DNA from: DATKPE01 sp035524335
GTDB lineage: Bacteria > Bacteroidota > Ignavibacteria > UBA10030 > SZUA-254
Assembly: GCA_035524335.1 (NCBI GenBank)
Contig: DATKPE010000010.1
Location: 106,567-170,566 of the forward strand
Direction: 5' to 3'
DNA: 64,000 nucleotides
Part shown: one piece after another, positions 44,301-52,621 of the stretch
How the letters are laid out: the number at the start of each line of letters is the position of its first letter
Position numbering within the stretch: position 1 is the stretch's first letter
Position numbers and translations under genes: made by a program
The notes under the pieces: model-generated
What the model saw: the letters and a program-made list of their open reading frames with translations, nothing else
Told to the model about the DNA's origin: nothing
Database searches by the model: none

Positions 44301-47163
44301 TGTGGTCGACTGGTCCTGGAACTTCGGCGACGGGGCGACCTCTGCCACGCAGAACACCCAGCACGCCTACACGCTTCCGGGAACTTATACGATTACGCTC
44401 ACCGTTTCGGACAGTTTCGGGTGCATGAGTTCGACCTCCCAGTCGATCCTCATCAATCCGCCGCTTCTCGGCTGTTCGATCACGGCAACGGGGCCGACGA
44501 CCTTCTGTGCCGGCGATTCAGTGACGCTGAAGGCGGCGCCCGGACCCGGCTACACCTATCAGTGGTACAACAACAATACGGCGATACCCTCCGCCACGGG
44601 GATGAACTATTCGGCAACGGTGTCGGGAAATTACACCGTGACGGTGACCGATCCGAACGGCTGTCTGTGCACTGCCGGACCGGTGGCGGTGGTGGCGAAT
44701 CCGAAGCCCCCGGCGCTCATCACCAGCTCCTCGCCGCCGCTCATCTGCGGAAGCGGGCTCATCACGCTCTGCGCGCCGGCGGGACCGTACACCTATCTCT
44801 GGTCGGACATCAATGCGACGACAACGCAGTGCCTGACGGTTTATCTCAATACGCCCGGGCCTCAGCCGTTCACCGTGACGGTGACCGATCCGTCGACCGG
44901 TTGTACGTCCACCTCGGTGCCGTTTATCGTTCTCGTGGCTCCCACACCTCCTCCGCCGACGATCTCCGTGACAGGGTCGACCACCCTCTGCAAGGGAGAT
45001 TCGGTGAAACTGATCAGTTCCAGTCCGGGCGGAAATATCTGGAGCACAGGAGCGACGACGCAGAGCATCACCGTTCATGCGGCGGGGACGTACACGGTGA
45101 CGGTGACGTATCCGTCGGGCTGTACAGCCAGCGCCAGCATATCCGTCAAGAGCCAGGAGCCCGATTTCAGCCTGTTCCCGCTGGGATGCGACTCGCTCTG
45201 TGATTCGGTCAAAATTCCCGGCCCGGTCGGGGCGTATCCCGGTTATTACACCTACCAATGGTTCTTCAACGGCTCGCCGATTGCGGCTCCGAACGGCACA
45301 AACGATACGCTGACGCCGGTCGGGAGCGGGACGTACTCGCTGATCCTGACCGGACCCGGTCCGGCTTTCTGCAAGGACACGTCGGGGGGCTACAATCTGA
45401 AGCTCCACGACTGCGACAGTCTCCGCTGTCACAGCACCATCTGCGGGCAGAAGATCGACGATATCAAGGGAAATCATTCCTGCGACAGCGTCATGATCGG
45501 GATCCCGAACTGGAAGATCTGTCTGGTGAAATGCAATGTGGACAACTATCCGACCGGCGACACGATCGAATGCACGAAGACCGATTCGAACGGGTACTAC
45601 TGCTTCCACAACCTCTGCAAGGGTGATTACTGTGTTGTGGAAGAGCACCGCGCGGGATGGCAGCAGACGTGGCCTGTTTCCCCGCCGTTCTACCATATCT
45701 CGCTCGGGGACAGCCAGAACGTCACCGGCGTGAATTTCTTCAACCATAAAAAGCAGATCGTGATCTGGACGACGGTCGACACGGTCGGGGTGTCGCATAA
45801 TCCGATCCTGACTGCGGGCGACGTCCTGCCGCCGGATGTGCAGTGGCCGGTGGTCGTGACGTACTCGAGCGATAACGGGTCGACCTGGCAGCCGGTGTAT
45901 AACGGTCTGCTGTTCGCCGATGTGGATCCGATCCCGCATCACCTGCCGGGCAAATATTCCATCAAACGGCGTCCGGTTGCGAACTACCAGTTCGACCGGA
46001 TCTACGTGGACGACACACTGCGTGCCGAACGCGGCGATTCCATCGTTGTCGATCTCCCCGACACAACGCAGGGGGCGACAATCGTCATGATGAACGTGTT
46101 TGTTCCCGACACAACCGTCCGGTTCCGCACGTTCACCGCGGATCAGCTGGCGGGCGTCGATCAGGCAAAGCCGGTCAAACGGCCCGGAAAGAAGAAACCG
46201 ATTGTCTGGCCAAACACCGCCAACCTGATTGATGAGCTGATGAAAGGCGGCGCCTCCCTGTTTGTCGGTCTGCCGCACCAGCTGAACGCGGTCGGCAAGG
46301 AAAAGGGATATCTCCAGCCGGCGAACCAGAGCGACGTCTACAAGACGTTCGACACGAAAGGCGTTGTCCATACCCAGAGCCCGCACGGTCTCGATTATCT
46401 TGCCGGAAAGCCGATCATGAAACGGCAGAAAAATCTGATTCCGACAAAGTTCAACGATGTTCTCCTTGCGAACCTGCTTGCCCTGCAGGTGAACATCGCG
46501 GCGAGCGCCGCAACGCCGCCGAGAACCCCCGCCGGATTCGGGGACCTGGTCTATGACAACGGCGAGTCCGATCCGCTTTCCGGCCTTACCGTCAGCGGGA
46601 TCGCGGCGTACGCGAGCAACCTCATGACCAACTGGGAATATCACGACACGCTGGTGTTCGACAGCCTGAATGCTGTGGTGGCCAGGATCAATGCGGCGTT
46701 CGCGAAACCGCTTCCGATCGACAACACCGACACGCTGGTGTGGCTTGGCGGCAAGCTCCAGCTGCGCGGAGTGGTGGCGCTCACTGATGTGCCGTTCCTG
46801 AAGCGGGTATCCGGTATGAGCCCGGCTACGGCGAAGACGGCGGCGCAGACGCCGCAGCTGCCGCGGAATTATACACTCTACCAGAATTACCCGAATCCGT
46901 TCAACCCGACGACCATCATCACCTTCGATCTGCCCGAACCGTCGTTCGTGACGATCACGGTGTACGATGTCATCGGGCGCGAGGTGGCGACGCTTGTTGA
47001 CCACCAGCTCCTGGACGGCGGTGAACAACAGGTTGAGTTCAATGCGGTGCGGCTTGCGTCGGGCGTCTACTTCTACAAGATGGCGGCCCGCGCGGTTCCG
47101 GCGGAACAGGGCCAGACCGGCCGTACCTTCGTCGACGTGAAAAAGATGCTTCTCTTGCGCTGA
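41359..47163 (+). CDS. very large PKD/Ig-like T9SS surface protein
   Basis: ATG at 41359, six nt after AAAGGG, gives 1934 residues with a signal peptide (cleavage after VFG). The protein is an array of beta-sandwich domains: PKD domains near 171 (GDGGTSSVENPLHAY) and 989 (GDGATSATQNTQHAY), and many PKD-like/Ig-like units that open with a Cys (GPAVVCPNDISTYTL, GPQSVCPSTVYQYTA). A SdrD B-like domain with many Cys lies at about 1355-1460. After an alpha-helical segment comes the sorting domain (QNYPNPFNPTTIITF near 1842). No enzymatic motif is evident, so adhesion or surface-layer function is inferred. Base composition matches the neighbours. Confidence 0.88.
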   Translation: MKIVHVFLIIVLLCFTAQAVFGQNCPPGGPFPHPHVSSSFMPDSSCLSRGNNGTSGQPDKNSCLYACENSFSTFCTANNAGSSYIWVVVGGSIVAGQGTSCVTVHWGPAGSGNINVTETNSVGCSGNDGSCVQIINSPVAAFHVDTTVCRSVTLNFQDQSVNASTWHWDFGDGGTSSVENPLHAYATGGTYTVTLVVTNVCGCSDSVSKTIHVSNLVGPNIECPATVCAYTEGCYSTTDTCPGAVYHWSVTGGTFTAPPTGHTVCVNWGSGPVGTLSLSITGCSTTCPDTTTVVVPIIGSTATISGPAVVCPNDISTYTLPTWPGTYYTWTLGTGGTIIAGTYSQSATVQWGPAPGIYTLSVTWHNILLGCGGSATLQVQVRDKFIIGGASGPFCLGDSTIYNAVAPANWTVTGGTITPPATNTSSIVVHWTASGVQTVIASPVNSSLYCNLADSMHAVVDFVPKALSLSGPQSVCPSTVYQYTATTSGPGFNLQWSVTGGGTIVGSSTANPVTVSWTGPGTVAVQQVQTSSPFCKSDTIALNVSLFTLSGITGPNLVCMDQSVTYTAGSPNPGVTYTWAIMNGTNPSPYGSITGGQGTNQITVLWHGPGNLSATVQLTVCGNVYTLPVTITPVPTPTITMTGHVCDPGGSMTLTASPGYSSYTWSNSMVGQSIVVYSSGTYTVTVTAPGSGCTGSASIVVPHTPGPTAQISTPNPLSWCTGGPPVLDTLYALQGAGYQYLWSPGGQLTPTIVVTSPGTYSVTVTDINTGCTATDAITITQQVCQPSSCTPVGTASFVAATPICNPVSFTGSWSSIASPSWNFGDPASLGANTSPTVPTVSHLFTHAGWFTVSFGGTDANGCQVVSTQAIPIPLAADFSFSSHCDTVHFTDNSTYLPPNAITSWVWSFPGGSPSSATGPNPGPVTYSTNGPHSVTLTVSNGICTTPVTKTVTIGNLPTGTITAAATGCAGNDVIMTGGGSGVVDWSWNFGDGATSATQNTQHAYTLPGTYTITLTVSDSFGCMSSTSQSILINPPLLGCSITATGPTTFCAGDSVTLKAAPGPGYTYQWYNNNTAIPSATGMNYSATVSGNYTVTVTDPNGCLCTAGPVAVVANPKPPALITSSSPPLICGSGLITLCAPAGPYTYLWSDINATTTQCLTVYLNTPGPQPFTVTVTDPSTGCTSTSVPFIVLVAPTPPPPTISVTGSTTLCKGDSVKLISSSPGGNIWSTGATTQSITVHAAGTYTVTVTYPSGCTASASISVKSQEPDFSLFPLGCDSLCDSVKIPGPVGAYPGYYTYQWFFNGSPIAAPNGTNDTLTPVGSGTYSLILTGPGPAFCKDTSGGYNLKLHDCDSLRCHSTICGQKIDDIKGNHSCDSVMIGIPNWKICLVKCNVDNYPTGDTIECTKTDSNGYYCFHNLCKGDYCVVEEHRAGWQQTWPVSPPFYHISLGDSQNVTGVNFFNHKKQIVIWTTVDTVGVSHNPILTAGDVLPPDVQWPVVVTYSSDNGSTWQPVYNGLLFADVDPIPHHLPGKYSIKRRPVANYQFDRIYVDDTLRAERGDSIVVDLPDTTQGATIVMMNVFVPDTTVRFRTFTADQLAGVDQAKPVKRPGKKKPIVWPNTANLIDELMKGGASLFVGLPHQLNAVGKEKGYLQPANQSDVYKTFDTKGVVHTQSPHGLDYLAGKPIMKRQKNLIPTKFNDVLLANLLALQVNIAASAATPPRTPAGFGDLVYDNGESDPLSGLTVSGIAAYASNLMTNWEYHDTLVFDSLNAVVARINAAFAKPLPIDNTDTLVWLGGKLQLRGVVALTDVPFLKRVSGMSPATAKTAAQTPQLPRNYTLYQNYPNPFNPTTIITFDLPEPSFVTITVYDVIGREVATLVDHQLLDGGEQQVEFNAVRLASGVYFYKMAARAVPAEQGQTGRTFVDVKKMLLLR

Positions 47164-47190
47164 CAGAGGTGCGGGAGGCTTAAGGAAGAG

Positions 47191-47217
47191 GCGGGTCCGG
47201 AAACGGATCCGCTTTTT
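47191..47217 (+). terminator. intrinsic terminator of the PKD-protein gene
   Basis: 9-bp stem GCGGGTCCG / CGGATCCGC (one G-U pair) closed by a GAAA tetraloop and followed by TTTTT. Confidence 0.88.
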
Positions 47218-47240
47218 CCGTTTATAGGCGGTATCTCCGC

Positions 47241-47254
47241 CCCGCGATCGCGGG
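47241..47254. promoter_or_regulatory. 14-bp perfect palindrome before the kinase promoter
   Basis: CCCGCGATCGCGGG, two bp upstream of the -35 at 47257. Candidate operator. Confidence 0.5.
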
Positions 47255-47256
47255 AG

Positions 47257-47285
47257 TTGCCTCTGACCCGGCCAATGACTATGTT
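47257..47285 (+). promoter_or_regulatory. candidate promoter of the Cache-HAMP kinase gene
   Basis: TTGCCT (47257-47262), 17 bp, TATGTT (47280-47285), start near 47292. This places the GTG at 47288 at or before the transcript start and favours the ATG at 47318. Confidence 0.55.
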
Positions 47286-47317
47286 GGGTGACGCAACAAA
47301 CGCCCGGCATCAATTCC

Positions 47318-49399
47318 ATGCTGACCCCGCTCGTGCAGAAACTCCGTCCGCGGCACCGGACCCTGCCGCTGAAGACCAAACTTCAGCTTTCGTTCGTCCT
47401 GATCGGCCTGTTTTCCATCGGGATCACCGGCTGGCAGGCCTTCGAAAATGCCCGCACCGCTCTCGAGTCCATCACCTTTGAGCGCCTTACTTCCATCCGC
47501 GAAATTAAAAAACGCCAGATCGAATCGTATTTCCAGCAGATCAGATATGAGATTCAGACCCTGGCGGAAAACCGGGCCGTCGTGGATGGGTTGGAACGCC
47601 TGACGAATACCTACGGCAGGATTCCGGCCGACCGGAGAAGGGAACTTCTCTCCGCCGCCCTCGGGGGAATGCCGTCTCCTGCGGGGACGCCGGGAGAATA
47701 CTTCCGGCTGTATGAACTGCTCGACCCCGTAATGCGTCATTCCCTCGTCCGATTCGGGTATGACGATATTCTTCTTGTCGATGTCCCCGCCGGCGACGTC
47801 GTTTATTCTGTGGCGAGGCATCCGGACTTTGCGACGAATCTTTTTTCCGGACCGTACCGCGGGAGCAGTCTGGCCCTTGCCATGCACGATGCCGTGACCT
47901 CGGGAGATTCGGCGTTCGTCCGGCTTGTCGATTTCGCCCCCTCCCAGACCGCCGATCCGGCGCCGGTTTCCTTTGTGGCGGCACCGGTGTACGATGCCGG
48001 ACGTCTCATCGGGGCCGTTATTCTGCGGATCTCGATAACCGCGATCAACAGGGTGATGACATCCAACAACAACTGGAAGAGCGAAGGACTCGGGGAAACG
48101 GGAGAAACCTATATTGTCGGATCGGATTTCCGCCTCCGCACCGATTCGCGGTTTTTCATCCAGGAACCGGAAACCTACATGCACCGTCTGCTCCGGATCG
48201 GAACCGACAGCGCACTCGTGGAGAAGATCCGGACGGAACGGACGTCGATTCTTCTCCAGGAGGTCCGGACCGAATCGACCCTCGATGCCATGAAGGGGAA
48301 TACGGCCACGCGGATCGCGAATGATTACCGGGGAATACCGGTCGTCTCAAGCTATTCCCCTCTGGTCATTCCGGGGGTCAGATGGGTGATCATTGCGGAG
48401 ATCGATGTCAGCGAGGCGTTTAATTCCATTCTTATCCTGAGGGAACGGCTCATTCTCCTCGGGTTCGTGATACTGTTCATCGCGGCAACCGGCGGCATCT
48501 GGATCACGAGGATCATATCGAAGCCGATTCTCTCTCTCGCCAGGGCGTCGGAAGAGTTCGGGAGGGGGAATCTCGACTACCGGGCGGATGTCGCCCAGGA
48601 CGACGAGATCGGACATCTGGCGGCGACGTTCACCGTGATGGCGGAAAGCATCCGGCGGCAGACCGGCCAGCTGGAGGCGGAGATCGCGGAACGCAAACGA
48701 ATCGAGGAGGAGGTCAAAACGTCGAGAGAGAGACTCCGCAATCTTTCCGGCCACCTCCAGACGGTGCGGGAAGAGGAGCGCAAGGGACTCGCGCGGGAGA
48801 TTCACGACGAGCTCGGACAGGCGCTCACGATTCTGAAACTCAATCTCACGCTCCTGCAGTCGGAGAGCGATCCGGGGAACGAAACTGTCCCGGCGCGTCT
48901 GTCGATGATGCTCCAGCTTGTCGACGCGACCATTCAGTCCGTAAAGCGGCTCATCACCGCGCTCCGGCCGCTGGTGCTTGACGATCTCGGCCTGACGGCG
49001 GCAATCGAATGGCAGGCGGATGAGTTTCAGGAGCGAACCGGCATTCCGTGTGAGGTGTCGATCATTCCGGCCGATATCACCGTCGATCCCGACCGTTCCA
49101 TCGCACTGTTCCGGATACTGCAGGAGACCCTGACCAATATCGCCCGCCATGCCGGCGCGGGCGGGGCGTCGGTGTTCCTGCGCGTCTCCCAGGGTGATCT
49201 TGTCCTCACCGTGAGCGACAACGGGCGCGGTATGACGCCGGAGGAGGCGAACGATCCGAAATCATTCGGACTCATCGGCATCCGCGAACGGGCGGATTAC
49301 TGGGGAGGGAATGTCGACATCGATGCGATGCCCGGGCACGGAACGGCGGTCACCGTCCGGATCCCGGTCCAGCGCGAGGAAACGGAAGGGCAGAGATGA
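47318..49399 (+). CDS. membrane sensor histidine kinase (Cache-HAMP-HisKA_3)
   Basis: The ATG at 47318 gives 693 residues; an in-frame GTG at 47288 would add ten but conflicts with the predicted promoter. Membrane segments at about 22-42 and 376-398 enclose a large extracytoplasmic sensor domain of the Cache type. HAMP follows (ISKPILSLARASEEFGRGNLDY). The HisKA_3 domain carries the phosphorylated His near 495 (EIHDELGQALTILKL), and the HATPase domain has NIARHAGAGGAS, VSDNGRGMTPEE and FGLIGIRERADY. The likely partner is the NarL-type regulator 110 bp downstream, although that gene also has its own promoter. Confidence 0.93.
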   Translation: MLTPLVQKLRPRHRTLPLKTKLQLSFVLIGLFSIGITGWQAFENARTALESITFERLTSIREIKKRQIESYFQQIRYEIQTLAENRAVVDGLERLTNTYGRIPADRRRELLSAALGGMPSPAGTPGEYFRLYELLDPVMRHSLVRFGYDDILLVDVPAGDVVYSVARHPDFATNLFSGPYRGSSLALAMHDAVTSGDSAFVRLVDFAPSQTADPAPVSFVAAPVYDAGRLIGAVILRISITAINRVMTSNNNWKSEGLGETGETYIVGSDFRLRTDSRFFIQEPETYMHRLLRIGTDSALVEKIRTERTSILLQEVRTESTLDAMKGNTATRIANDYRGIPVVSSYSPLVIPGVRWVIIAEIDVSEAFNSILILRERLILLGFVILFIAATGGIWITRIISKPILSLARASEEFGRGNLDYRADVAQDDEIGHLAATFTVMAESIRRQTGQLEAEIAERKRIEEEVKTSRERLRNLSGHLQTVREEERKGLAREIHDELGQALTILKLNLTLLQSESDPGNETVPARLSMMLQLVDATIQSVKRLITALRPLVLDDLGLTAAIEWQADEFQERTGIPCEVSIIPADITVDPDRSIALFRILQETLTNIARHAGAGGASVFLRVSQGDLVLTVSDNGRGMTPEEANDPKSFGLIGIRERADYWGGNVDIDAMPGHGTAVTVRIPVQREETEGQR

Positions 49400-49433
49400 G
49401 CACCGCAGGCCTTCCCGCCTCCGAACCGTTGTG

Positions 49434-49462
49434 TTGCACCTCGCCGGCGGCAATGCTATATT
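49434..49462 (+). promoter_or_regulatory. sigma70 promoter of the second NarL-type regulator
   Basis: TTGCAC (49434-49439), 17 bp, TATATT (49457-49462), about 40 nt of leader. It allows expression independent of the upstream kinase gene. Confidence 0.75.
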
Positions 49463-49509
49463 GAACCGTCCGCGCCTGCGGACACAGCGCCCCGAACGGG
49501 AACAATGAG

Positions 49510-50142
49510 ATGATCGAAATACTTCTGGCAGACGACCATGCGCTCTTCCGGGAGGGTCTGAAACAGATCCTTGCCCGCCACTCCGACCTCCGTGTCGCCG
49601 GCGAGGCCGGGAACGGGGACGATGTTTTCAGGAAAATCCGGGAACGGAAGTACGATCTGGTCGTCCTGGACATCTCGATGCCGGGCCAGACCGGGTGGGA
49701 TGTCCTGACGGGCATCAAGGCCGAACAGCCCGATCTCCCGGTTCTCATTCTCAGCATGCATCCCGAAGACCAGTACGCCATACGGATGCTGAAGGCGGGA
49801 GCCTCGGGGTATGTGTCGAAGGAAAGCGTTTCGAACGAACTCATCACAGCCATCAGAAAGGTGGCGGCGGGCGGGCGGCATGTCAGTCCGGCAATTGCCG
49901 AAAAGCTCGCCTTCGAAGTCGATCGCCGGACCGAAAAACTGCCCCACCAGCTTCTCTCCAACAGGGAATTCCAGGTTATGAGCATGCTTGCGGGCGGGAG
50001 CACCGTCGGCGAGATTGCCGGCTCACTGCATCTCAGCGAGAAGACCATTTCGACATACCGGGCGCGCCTGTTCGAGAAGCTGAATGTGCGCAATATCGCC
50101 GAATTGACTCACTATGCGATTCAGCACAAACTGATAGAATAG
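49510..50142 (+). CDS. NarL/FixJ-type response regulator
   Basis: This is a 210-residue protein with a receiver domain (ILLADDHALFREGL, phosphorylated Asp near 54 in VVLDISMPGQTG, Lys in GYVSKES) and a LuxR-type helix-turn-helix (LSNREFQVMSMLAGGSTVGE, then LSEKTISTYRARLFEKLNV). It lies downstream of the Cache-HAMP kinase and just upstream of an inverted repeat in front of amtB. Control of the ammonium-transport unit is a reasonable but unproven inference. Confidence 0.94.
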   Translation: MIEILLADDHALFREGLKQILARHSDLRVAGEAGNGDDVFRKIRERKYDLVVLDISMPGQTGWDVLTGIKAEQPDLPVLILSMHPEDQYAIRMLKAGASGYVSKESVSNELITAIRKVAAGGRHVSPAIAEKLAFEVDRRTEKLPHQLLSNREFQVMSMLAGGSTVGEIAGSLHLSEKTISTYRARLFEKLNVRNIAELTHYAIQHKLIE

Positions 50143-50156
50143 AAGAGCTTCTGTTC

Positions 50157-50201
50157 CGTGTAGGTCTGATCCTACACGCCCCGTCTGCATTCCCCTACAC
50201 G
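50157..50201. promoter_or_regulatory. three copies of an 8-mer, two as a palindrome, upstream of amtB
   Basis: CGTGTAGG-TCTGAT-CCTACACG (50157-50178) is a perfect inverted repeat. A third copy, CCTACACG, lies at 50194-50201, 23 bp from the second (about two helical turns). There is no T-run, so it is not a terminator. The region 50202-50292 has only a weak -10 (TACACT, 50244-50249) and no good -35, as expected for an activator-dependent promoter. Confidence 0.6.
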
Positions 50202-50292
50202 CTTTTCAGTCCTTCCCTTCTGTTATCCCCCCCTAAAAAACGGTACACTGTGATGCAATCTTCAGTGCATCGGCCATCATGAAAGGAATCGT

Positions 50293-51510
50293 ATGAACTT
50301 CGACACCGGCAGTACCGGCTTCATGCTCGTTGCCACGAGCCTCGTCATGCTCATGACTCCGGGCCTTGCGTTTTTTTACGGCGGCCTCGTTGGCCGCAAG
50401 AATGTCCTTGCCATCATGATTCAGAGCTTTGTCTCGATGGGGGTCACGACGGTGATCTGGTATGCGTTCGGCTATTCGCTCTGCTTCAGCGGAGGGGCGG
50501 GGGCCATCTACGGCGATTTTCACTACGCATTTCTGAACGGCGTCGATCTGCACACCGCCTTCGCCGGGTCGCAGAGTATCCCGCTCTGGGTGTTCATGGC
50601 CTACCAGATGATGTTTGCCCAGATCACCCCCGCGCTGATCACCGGCGCGTTCAGCAACCGCGTGCGGTTCGGCGCGTATATTCTGTTTCTTGTCTTCTGG
50701 CTCCTCTTCATGTATTTTCCCTTCGCCCATATGGTCTGGGGCGGCGGTCTTCTGGCCAAATGGGGCGTGCTTGATTTCGCGGGCGGCATCGTGGTCCACG
50801 CCATCGCAGGGTTCTCGGCGCTCGCCTCGGTGTTCTTCCTCGGGAAGCGGCGCGTGCAGGACCGCGGCCCGCACAGCATCCCGCTTGTCGCTCTCGGGAC
50901 CGGGCTTCTCTGGTTCGGCTGGTATGGGTTCAACGCAGGCAGTGAGCTGAAAGTCGACTCGATCACCGCCCTGGCGTTCATCAACACCGACGTCGCCGCC
51001 TCGTTCGCCGCGATTACCTGGCTGATCATGGCCTGGATCTTCGAGAAAAAGCCGAAGTTCGTGGGACTGCTGACCGGTTCGATCGCGGGACTCGCCGCGG
51101 TGACCCCCGCCGCGGGGTATATTTCCACGACGTCGGCCGTCATCATCGGCATCATCTCCAGTATCGTCTGTTACTTTGCCATCAACCTGAAGAACAAACT
51201 TCAGTGGGATGACGCGCTCGATGTGTGGGGCGTGCACGGTGTGGGCGGATTTCTGGGCGTCATCTGCCTCGGGCTGTTCGCCGATCTGTCGCTCAACCCG
51301 GCAGGCTCAAACGGGCTCTTTCTCGGCGACGCGGGATTTTTCATGAAGGAATGCGTTGCCGTCGTCGCGGCGGCGGCTTCCTCGTTCATCTTCACCTACA
51401 TCATGCTCTGGCTGATCAATAAAATCACTCCGGTGCACGTCAGTCCCGAGGAAGAAGAAGCGGGTCTGGATGTGTCGCTCCACGGCGAGATGGCGTATCT
51501 CCACGAATAA
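50293..51510 (+). CDS. amtB: ammonium transporter
   Basis: This 405-residue channel protein has eleven predicted membrane helices. The typical Amt segments are present: LMTPGLAFFYGGLVGRKN at the N-terminus, FAHMVWGGG, DFAGGIVVHAIAGFSAL with the first pore His, and DVWGVHGVGGFLGVICLG with the second. GGAAT-like purines lie upstream of the ATG. No glnK gene follows, unlike in many bacteria; instead a porin gene begins 4 bp later. The pair probably imports ammonium across both membranes. Confidence 0.96.
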   Translation: MNFDTGSTGFMLVATSLVMLMTPGLAFFYGGLVGRKNVLAIMIQSFVSMGVTTVIWYAFGYSLCFSGGAGAIYGDFHYAFLNGVDLHTAFAGSQSIPLWVFMAYQMMFAQITPALITGAFSNRVRFGAYILFLVFWLLFMYFPFAHMVWGGGLLAKWGVLDFAGGIVVHAIAGFSALASVFFLGKRRVQDRGPHSIPLVALGTGLLWFGWYGFNAGSELKVDSITALAFINTDVAASFAAITWLIMAWIFEKKPKFVGLLTGSIAGLAAVTPAAGYISTTSAVIIGIISSIVCYFAINLKNKLQWDDALDVWGVHGVGGFLGVICLGLFADLSLNPAGSNGLFLGDAGFFMKECVAVVAAAASSFIFTYIMLWLINKITPVHVSPEEEEAGLDVSLHGEMAYLHE

Positions 51511-51514
51511 CCCG

Positions 51515-52606
51515 GTGCGCCGATTCTGCTTTCCGGTCCTCCTCTGCCTCTCCCTGATCTCCGCGTCAGGGAGAGCGCAGGAGGCCGCAAAAAATGTCCG
51601 GTGGATCGATTCGGTCGCGATCGATTTTTTTGTCTCATCCGGATATTCCTACAACGTCAACGACCCGGCCTCGGGGAAAAATCTTTACCACGTTTTCGAT
51701 GTGGACGACAACACCTTCAAGGTGGACGTGCTGGAGCTCGCGATCAGAAGGGACGCCGCCGGAACCGGCGATGCAGGCTTCCGTATCGATCTCACCGCGG
51801 GATCGGAGGTTCCCCGCGTCACCCAGTCGTCCGGTCTGACCTTCGGCGACCTCGATTTTCATCAGATGTACCTCTCCTACGTCGCACCGGGCGGCATCCG
51901 GATCGATCTCGGGAAATTTGTCACCGCAATGGGATATGAGGTCATCGACGGGTATGACGGGTACAATGACAACTATACCAGGTCGTTCCTCTTCGGATAC
52001 GCGATTCCGTTCACCCACACCGGGATCCGTGCCTCCGGCAAATTCAACGACGTCTTCTCGGCGCTCCTGATGGTGGTGAACGGGTGGGACAATGCGGTGG
52101 ACAACAACATGTCGAAAAGCGTCTGTGAACAGTTGACCGTCACACCGGGATCCGGCGCGTCGATCGCGCTCACCCATATGTGGGGTCCGGAAAGAGCCGG
52201 CAACGACGCGGATTACAGGAACTCGTTCGACGTCGCCGGTGCATGGACAGCAGTGGAGGCGTTGACAATCGGATTCAACGGGGATTATTCGGCGGAGGAT
52301 CACTCGGCTCCCGGAAACGGAACCGGTCGGTGGTACGGCACCGCAGGCTATCTCCGCATCGTTCCCGCTCCCGGATTATCGGTCAATCTGAGGGCCGAAC
52401 AGTTCGAAGACCGCCAGGGTCTCCGGACCGGCGTCGCACAGAAACTCCGCGAGGTGACAGTCACCCCGGCCTACCAGCTCAGTCCTCACGTCGTGGTGCG
52501 GGGAGACTACAGGATCGATACCTCGGACAAACGGGTATTCGAGAGGGACAACGGATGGTCCGACCGGCAGACGACGATCAGCGTGGACGTTGTAGCCGTC
52601 TTCTGA
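51515..52606 (+). CDS. OmpL-like beta-barrel porin (porin-2 family) paired with amtB
   Basis: The GTG at 51515, 4 bp after the amtB stop, is chosen because it gives a compact signal peptide (RRFCFPVLLCLSLISASGRA) and avoids overlap. This yields 363 residues. The mature part is a beta-barrel with the IDFFVSSGYSYNVNDP opening and the GKFVTAMGYEVIDGYDGYND and NYTRSFLFGYAIPFTHTG segments characteristic of the OmpL-like porin-2 family. It ends TISVDVVAVF with the terminal Phe used for barrel assembly. Together with AmtB it probably allows small solutes into the periplasm. Confidence 0.85.
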   Translation: MRRFCFPVLLCLSLISASGRAQEAAKNVRWIDSVAIDFFVSSGYSYNVNDPASGKNLYHVFDVDDNTFKVDVLELAIRRDAAGTGDAGFRIDLTAGSEVPRVTQSSGLTFGDLDFHQMYLSYVAPGGIRIDLGKFVTAMGYEVIDGYDGYNDNYTRSFLFGYAIPFTHTGIRASGKFNDVFSALLMVVNGWDNAVDNNMSKSVCEQLTVTPGSGASIALTHMWGPERAGNDADYRNSFDVAGAWTAVEALTIGFNGDYSAEDHSAPGNGTGRWYGTAGYLRIVPAPGLSVNLRAEQFEDRQGLRTGVAQKLREVTVTPAYQLSPHVVVRGDYRIDTSDKRVFERDNGWSDRQTTISVDVVAVF

Positions 52607-52621
52607 CGCCCGTTTCCGGCG

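Noticed and set aside
44518..47379. 953-codon minus-strand frame
   Set aside because: It is antisense to the PKD/T9SS gene, with an Arg/His-rich product lacking any domain.
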